DNA of 64,000 bases, from positions 1-64,000 of the forward strand of contig JAUZRX010000017.1 of the NCBI GenBank assembly GCA_030949985.1, given 5' to 3'. The translations under genes were made by a program, and so were the position numbers. Numbering within the stretch: the stretch's first letter is position 1; each line of letters starts with the position of its first letter. The stretch comes from Acidobacteriota bacterium. Lineage in GTDB: Bacteria > Acidobacteriota > Polarisedimenticolia > J045. A model generated the notes under the pieces. The model was not told the origin of the DNA and did no database searches. It saw only the letters and a list, made by a program, of their open reading frames with translations. Shown piece by piece: positions 59,369 through 64,000 of this stretch.

Positions 59369-61621
59369 TCAGGAGCGCAAGGTGTTGAGAGCGGAGCCGG
59401 CGCGGAACCACTCGATTTCGCCCTCGGTGAAGCTGTGCCGCACCTGGATCCGCTCTTCGCCGCCGTCGGGGTGGCGGATGACCACCGTCAGCGTCTTGCC
59501 GGGAGCCATCTCGGCCAGGCCGACGATGCTCAGCCGGTCGCGGGGTCCGATCTTCTCGTAGTCGGCCGGATCGGCGAAGGTCAGCGCCAGGATGCCCTGC
59601 TTTTTGAGGTTGGTCTCGTGGATCCGGGCGAAGGAACGCGCGATCACCGCCCGGGCGCCGAGGTGGCGCGGGCACATGGCCGCGTGCTCCCGCGACGAGC
59701 CCTCGCCGTAGTTTTCGTCTCCCACCGCGACCCAGCCCAGTCCCTCGGCCTTGTAATGCCGCGCGATGGCCGGTAGCGGGCCCACCTCGCCGGTGAGCAC
59801 GTCGATGCCCGTTCCCGGTTCGTCGGTGAAGGCGTTGTTGGCGCCGGTGAACATGTTGTCGGAGATGCGATCGAGGTGGCCGCGGAAGCGCAGCCACGGG
59901 CCGGCGGGGGAGATGTGGTCGGTGGTGCACTTGCCTCGGGCCTTGAGCAGCACCGCCAGGCCCTCGAGGTCCCGGCCGTCCCACGGGGCGAAGGGCTCGA
60001 GAAGCTGCAGGCGCTCGCTGTCCGGGGCCACCGCCACCTGCACCTGGCTGCCGTCGGCGGCCGGAGGCTGGTAGCCGTCCCGGCGCTGCTCGAAGCCCGC
60101 CGCGGGCAATTCGTCGGCCACGGGCGGATCGAGACGCACGCCATCGGCCACCGGCTCGCGGGTGAAGTCCACGTCGAGCCGGCCCGCCAGGGCGAAGGCG
60201 ATCACCGTCTCGGGCGAGCCGATGAAAGCGTGGGTTTCGGGGTTGCCGTCGTTGCGGCGGCGGAAGTTGCGGTTGAAGGAAGTGATGATGGAGTTGGTCG
60301 CACCATCTTTCATGTCGTCCCGTTTCCACTGGCCGATGCAGGGGCCGCAGGCGTTGGCCAGAACCGTTGCGCCCAGGGCCTCGAGAGGCTCCAGCAGGCC
60401 GTCGCGCTCGACGGTGGCGAAGACCTGGTCGGAGCCGGGGCTGATCAGCAGCGGCACCCTGGCTTTCAGGCCCTTGTCGAGGGCCTGGCGGGCTACGCTC
60501 GCCGCCCGGCCGATATCTTCGTAGGAGGAGTTGGTGCACGATCCGATCAGGGCGGCCGACAGCTCGATCGGCCAGCCTTCCTTTTTCGCCTCCGCGCCAA
60601 GCTGTTCGACGGGACGTCCGAGGTCGGGAGTGTGGGGGCCGACCACGCGGGGCGTGAGGGCGTCGAGGTCGATTTCGATGATCTCGTCGTAGAACTTTTC
60701 GGGGGCGTCGAGCACCTCCGGGTCGGGGCGCAGATCGGAGGCGACCTTCTCGGCCATGGCGGCGATCTCGCCGCGGCCGGTCAGTTCGAGATAACGCTGC
60801 TGGCGCTCATCGTAGGGAAAAAGCGAGCAGGTGGCGCCGATCTCGGCTCCCATGTTGGTGATCGTGGCCTTGCCCGTGGCGGAGATCGACGCCGTGCCGG
60901 GGCCGAAGTACTCGACGATCTTACCTGTCCCGCCCTTGACGGTGAGGATCTCCGCGACCCTCAGGATGATGTCCTTGGGGGCCGCCCAGCCGCTGAGCGA
61001 ACCGGTCAGCTTGACGCCCACCAGGCGAGGCCAGCGCAGCGACCAGATCAGTCCGGCCATCACGTCCGCGGCGTCGGCTCCACCCACGCCGATGGCCACC
61101 ATGCCCAGGCCGCCGGCGTTGGGGGTGTGGGAGTCGGTGCCGATCATCATGCCGCCCGGGAAGGCGTAGTTTTCGAGTACGACCTGGTGGATGATGCCCG
61201 AGCCCGGTTTCCAGAAGCCGATGCCGTACTTGGCCGATGCCGAGGCGAGAAAGTCGTAGACCTCGCCGTTCATGTCGTTGGCCGCGGAGAGGTCCTCGGC
61301 GACGCCCCGGCGCGCCAGGATCAGGTGGTCGCAATGGGTCGTACTGGGCACCGCCACTTTCTCGCGTCCCGAGAGCATGAACTGCAGCAAGGCCATCTGG
61401 GCCGTGGCGTCCTGCATCGCCACCCGGTCGGGGCGGAAGGCGGCGTAGGTCACGCCTCGCTCGGGAGCCGCGTCGAGGGTGTCGATGTGGTTGACGAGAA
61501 TCTTCTCGGCATAGGTCAGGGGGCGGCCGAGGAGCCGGCGGGCGGTGGCCACGCGCTCCGGCAGCCGCCGGTAGACCTCACGGATCATGGGAATCTGCTC
61601 TCGGATGATCGAATCGGACAT
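59369..61621 (-). CDS. acn: Aconitate hydratase, mitochondrial-type
   Basis: A 750-residue aconitase that interconverts citrate and isocitrate in the TCA cycle. Iron-sulfur cysteines are in [15 protein letters not shown] and [14 protein letters not shown]. The N-terminal blocks [28 protein letters not shown] and [24 protein letters not shown] are conserved, and the swivel domain has [15 protein letters not shown] and [15 protein letters not shown]. Length (750 rather than about 890) and sequence fit the mitochondrial/AcnA-mito type found in several bacterial phyla. It follows the small transporter-associated genes after 92 bases on the same strand. Confidence 0.93.
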   Translation of the reverse strand: MSDSIIREQIPMIREVYRRLPERVATARRLLGRPLTYAEKILVNHIDTLDAAPERGVTYAAFRPDRVAMQDATAQMALLQFMLSGREKVAVPSTTHCDHLILARRGVAEDLSAANDMNGEVYDFLASASAKYGIGFWKPGSGIIHQVVLENYAFPGGMMIGTDSHTPNAGGLGMVAIGVGGADAADVMAGLIWSLRWPRLVGVKLTGSLSGWAAPKDIILRVAEILTVKGGTGKIVEYFGPGTASISATGKATITNMGAEIGATCSLFPYDERQQRYLELTGRGEIAAMAEKVASDLRPDPEVLDAPEKFYDEIIEIDLDALTPRVVGPHTPDLGRPVEQLGAEAKKEGWPIELSAALIGSCTNSSYEDIGRAASVARQALDKGLKARVPLLISPGSDQVFATVERDGLLEPLEALGATVLANACGPCIGQWKRDDMKDGATNSIITSFNRNFRRRNDGNPETHAFIGSPETVIAFALAGRLDVDFTREPVADGVRLDPPVADELPAAGFEQRRDGYQPPAADGSQVQVAVAPDSERLQLLEPFAPWDGRDLEGLAVLLKARGKCTTDHISPAGPWLRFRGHLDRISDNMFTGANNAFTDEPGTGIDVLTGEVGPLPAIARHYKAEGLGWVAVGDENYGEGSSREHAAMCPRHLGARAVIARSFARIHETNLKKQGILALTFADPADYEKIGPRDRLSIVGLAEMAPGKTLTVVIRHPDGGEERIQVRHSFTEGEIEWFRAGSALNTLRS

Positions 61622-61713
61622 CGGGCCTCCCGGGGTCCACGCTGGAAGTCGAAGGGTGGGTGGTGGGGCCGGCCGGAGACGTGGTGGGCAGCCGCCGGGC
61701 CGACGGCGCCATC

Positions 61714-62013
61714 CTACTCCTTGGTCCCGGTGGAGGCCAGAGCGTCGCCGGCTTTCCGCGCGGCCTTCTCGGCCCGGCGGGTCCAGGCCGCCACGTAGAG
61801 CTGCAGCACCAGGTAGAAGGCGCCGGCGCCGGCGAGGAAGAGCGTGATGCCGTGGGTCGGATCGATCTCGGACTGGAAGAGGAAGAACAGGGTACCGGCC
61901 AGGCCCGTGGCCAGCAACGGGCGCATCAGTCGCCAGCCCAGGCGGGAGAGCACCGCACTCTCGACCCGGGCCGCCAGGGCGCGCTGCTCGGCCTCGCTCA
62001 GCCCGGGTTTCAC
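61714..62013 (-). CDS. Small two-helix membrane protein
   Basis: A 99-residue protein: acidic helix (5-25), then two hydrophobic helices (about 33-50 and 58-78) and a basic tail. GTG 62013 overlaps the stop of the preceding small gene (GTGA). Being encoded in one transcript with the NSS symporter suggests a transport-related role. Family not recognised. Confidence 0.65.
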   Translation of the reverse strand: MKPGLSEAEQRALAARVESAVLSRLGWRLMRPLLATGLAGTLFFLFQSEIDPTHGITLFLAGAGAFYLVLQLYVAAWTRRAEKAARKAGDALASTGTKE

Positions 62014-62123
62014 CTGTTCCGGTCCTGCTGGAAGACCTTCCAGAAACAAAACACCGTCAGGGCCACCACGGCGGTCCAGGTCAGGCCCATGAACAGGGCC
62101 GCCAGCCAGTCTCCGCCGTTCAT
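62010..62123 (-). CDS. MetS-like NSS transporter small subunit
   Basis: A 37-residue single-helix membrane peptide ([19 protein letters not shown]) with a polar C-terminus. It starts in an ATGA overlap with the NSS symporter stop, behind GGAGGAGAG. MetS-type small subunits are encoded just like this next to NSS-family amino-acid transporters. Position and size support that, sequence alone cannot prove it. Confidence 0.62.
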   Translation of the reverse strand: MNGGDWLAALFMGLTWTAVVALTVFCFWKVFQQDRNR

Positions 62124-64000
62124 CGGCTCTCCTCCCGGGGCGGGTGTCCGTCCGGATAGCGCTGCTTCCAGATCGCCCAGACCATCAACAGGAAGCCCGC
62201 GTTGAAGACGACGATGACCAGCCGCGTGATCCAGATCGCCGTTTCCCGGTAGCGGGCCTGGAAGGCGATGTTGATGGCGATGGAACTCTGGGGCGCTCCC
62301 TGGGGCGCCTGGTAGCGCAGTCCCTGGAGAGACAGCCAGCGCTGAAAATCCTTCGGCCGGAGCACATCGAGCAGGGCGGGGTCGCCGCTCCACTGGGCCA
62401 CCACCAGTGGCGCGCTGGGGTGCAGGACCACCGTGGCCCAACCGTCGAGGTCCCGCCGCAGCAGGCTGACCCGATCGGCGACCTTGGCCTCGAGGGCGGC
62501 CAGGTCGCGCGCGTCGTTCCCTTCCGTGGCAGCCCTGGTGCGGAATTCACCGTCGTACGTTTCCCGGTCGATGATGCCCCAGTGCAGCTTGGGGGCGGGG
62601 GCCAGCAGATCGCCGCTCACCACGGCTCCCTGGAACCAGAAGGCGAAGATCAGCAGCAGCAGCACCGGCGTGACGTACTTGAGCACGAAACGGAAGACGC
62701 GGGGGACCTGGATCACCGCGCCGCGGTGCATCTCTTCCCAGCCCTTGTCGATGCCATAGACCCACGAGAAGAGAATGATCTCGACGATGGTGAACACCAC
62801 CAGGCCGATGGTGCCGGCCCAGAAATCCAGCTCGTTCAACGCGCCATAGCGATAGAGCAGCACGATCGGCAGGCTGCCGAGCGTCCAGAAGATCAGCAGC
62901 AGGCCCGCGGCGCTGGCGCGGGAGAGCCGCGCCTCGTCTTCGAGGAAACTCATCACCGGCTGGGCCACCGCCACCGAGGAGGTGAAGGCGGCGAAGAAGA
63001 GCAGCAGGAACCAGATCGTGCCGAAGATCTGCAAGGCCGGCAGGCCGCGCAGAATCTCCGCCATCGAAACCATGCCGATGGCGAAGGTGCCCTGGCCGGC
63101 GATCTCGGGGACCTTGTCGGCGCCGAAGTAGACCGCCGCCGCCGGGATGGCGATCATGCTGCCGAAGATCACCTCGACGAACTCGTTGAGGGAGGCTGTG
63201 GTCAGCCCTGTCAGGGTCAGGTCGTCGTTCTGCTTCAGGTACGAGCCGAAGCACTCGAGGCAGCCGTAGCCGATGGAGAGGGTGAAGAAGATCTGCCCCG
63301 CCGCGGCCATCCACACCTTGGGGCTGGTCAGAGCGGTCAGGTCCGGTGACCAGAGAAAGCGCAGCCCGTCCCACACGCTGCCCTCGATCCGTCCGAGGGT
63401 CAGCACCCTTACCGAGAGGATCAGGCAGAAGAGCAGCAACAGGGGAATGGCGATCTTGGCCAGGGTTTCGATGCCGCGATTGATGCCGCGGAACAAGACC
63501 CAGACGTTGAGCGCCAGGGTGATGGCGAGAAAGGTGACCGCGGTGCCGATGCCGGGAAAGTAGCTGTGGGTCGTGCCGTTGCCGAGGAATTCGTCGTAGA
63601 ACATGCGCAGGTCGACGTAACGCCCGGCATGAGAGACGAAGCTCTCCCGCATGGAGAACCAGGCATAGCCCAGGCACCAGGCCTCGATGTAGGTGTAGTA
63701 GAGGATGAAGATCATCGGCAGGGCCACGCCGATCACGCCCAGGTACTTGCCCCAACTCTTGCCGCTCAGCCGCCAGAACATCCCCGGCGTGGTGCCGTGA
63801 CCCCAGCGGCCTCCCATCCGTCCCACGGTCCAGGCGACCCACATCATCGGCAGGCCGAAGAGCAACAGCGAGAGGATGTAGGGGATCATGAAGGCGCCGC
63901 CGCCGTGCTGGGCGGCCTGGCCCGGAAAGCGCAGCAGGTTACCGATGCCCACGGCACTGCCGGCGGCGGCCAGGATCACGCCGATCCTCGAGCCCCAGGA
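62120..64000 (-). CDS. Sodium:neurotransmitter symporter (NSS) family, 5' end cut by window
   Basis: At least 626 residues; the N-terminus is beyond the window edge. TM1 has the sodium/substrate signature AAAGSAVGIGNLLRFPG (Leu where most have Trp). About twelve helices follow, with the TM6-like FFTLSIGYGCLECFGSYLK and TM8 SSVAVAQPVMSFLEDE. A 130-residue hydrophilic segment lies between the last two helices (about 450-585 of the visible part), which ordinary bacterial NSS proteins do not have. Likely a Na+-driven amino-acid importer. Followed by two small membrane genes in overlap. Confidence 0.85.
   Translation of the reverse strand, partial: SWGSRIGVILAAAGSAVGIGNLLRFPGQAAQHGGGAFMIPYILSLLLFGLPMMWVAWTVGRMGGRWGHGTTPGMFWRLSGKSWGKYLGVIGVALPMIFILYYTYIEAWCLGYAWFSMRESFVSHAGRYVDLRMFYDEFLGNGTTHSYFPGIGTAVTFLAITLALNVWVLFRGINRGIETLAKIAIPLLLLFCLILSVRVLTLGRIEGSVWDGLRFLWSPDLTALTSPKVWMAAAGQIFFTLSIGYGCLECFGSYLKQNDDLTLTGLTTASLNEFVEVIFGSMIAIPAAAVYFGADKVPEIAGQGTFAIGMVSMAEILRGLPALQIFGTIWFLLLFFAAFTSSVAVAQPVMSFLEDEARLSRASAAGLLLIFWTLGSLPIVLLYRYGALNELDFWAGTIGLVVFTIVEIILFSWVYGIDKGWEEMHRGAVIQVPRVFRFVLKYVTPVLLLLIFAFWFQGAVVSGDLLAPAPKLHWGIIDRETYDGEFRTRAATEGNDARDLAALEAKVADRVSLLRRDLDGWATVVLHPSAPLVVAQWSGDPALLDVLRPKDFQRWLSLQGLRYQAPQGAPQSSIAINIAFQARYRETAIWITRLVIVVFNAGFLLMVWAIWKQRYPDGHPPREESR

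Noticed and set aside
1-64000. CRISPR arrays, tRNA or rRNA genes, prophage or defence islands
   Set aside because: No regularly spaced repeats, cloverleaf sequences, rRNA blocks or phage structural genes were seen; the holin-like protein at 3702 is a common chromosomal membrane family.

Overview
The window is about 64 kb of GC-rich (roughly two-thirds G+C), densely coded bacterial chromosome. Genes are short-spaced and often overlap by ATGA or GTGA, with GTG and TTG starts. The content (long-form Pst transporter, secreted beta-propeller and MopE-like proteins, Kbl/TnaA/HutH catabolism, Rhomboid-TPR) suggests a free-living heterotrophic Gram-negative, perhaps an Acidobacteriota relative. That placement is inference, because no rRNA or phylogenetic marker was tested. 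I saw no tRNA, rRNA, CRISPR array, prophage or intact insertion sequence.

Layout. 0.3-6.3 kb: a RibD-C reductase, a 7Fe ferredoxin, a dGTPase-like HD hydrolase, an EamA exporter, two small membrane proteins and a ZnuCB metal importer. 6.4-7.0 kb: a small secreted cysteine-rich protein. 7.0-18.2 kb, minus strand: a Pho unit running MDR oxidoreductase, phoB, mscS-like, pstS, pstC, pstA, pstB, phoU, phoR. 18.3-25.6 kb: a secreted protein, a zinc-ribbon protein, an atypical histidine-kinase-like protein, a methyltransferase-like protein, and a helicase-exonuclease fusion resembling MrfA joined to MrfB. 25.9-28.2 kb: accessory DNA with a cysteine-rich secreted protein, two lipoproteins and an HNH-nuclease remnant. 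28.2-29.4 kb: a rhomboid protease with TPR-like tail.

29.5-36.7 kb, plus strand: a tightly coupled six-gene operon of a sulfhydrylase-type PLP enzyme, a DUF1684 lipoprotein, a shikimate-kinase-like protein without its P-loop, a membrane protein, a MetX-homoserine dehydrogenase fusion and a glucosylglycerate-phosphorylase-like GH13. 41.3-36.7 kb, minus strand: a four-gene operon of an acetyl-CoA-synthetase-like ligase, an acyl carrier protein, a Kbl-like alpha-oxoamine synthase and a tryptophanase. 41.7-50.2 kb: a RapA-like helicase, a histidine ammonia-lyase with Ala-Cys-Gly in place of Ala-Ser-Gly, a decayed beta-propeller gene, an orphan CheX, and clpB with a leader that can pair over its ribosome-binding site.

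50.2-59.3 kb is accessory: a truncated radical-SAM gene, a secreted zinc metalloprotease whose best start is out of frame by one unit of a (TC)7 tract, two large secreted beta-propeller proteins, a truncated multiheme cytochrome next to an IstB remnant, and two sulfotransferases, one interrupted by an in-frame TAG. 59.4-64 kb, minus strand: aconitase, two small membrane proteins and an NSS-family symporter cut by the window end.

The most interesting candidates are the TC-repeat metalloprotease, the possible clpB RNA thermometer, the MrfA-MrfB fusion, the ACG ammonia-lyase and the ligase-ACP-oxoamine synthase-tryptophanase operon. All functional statements rest on reading motifs by eye; no database search was run.
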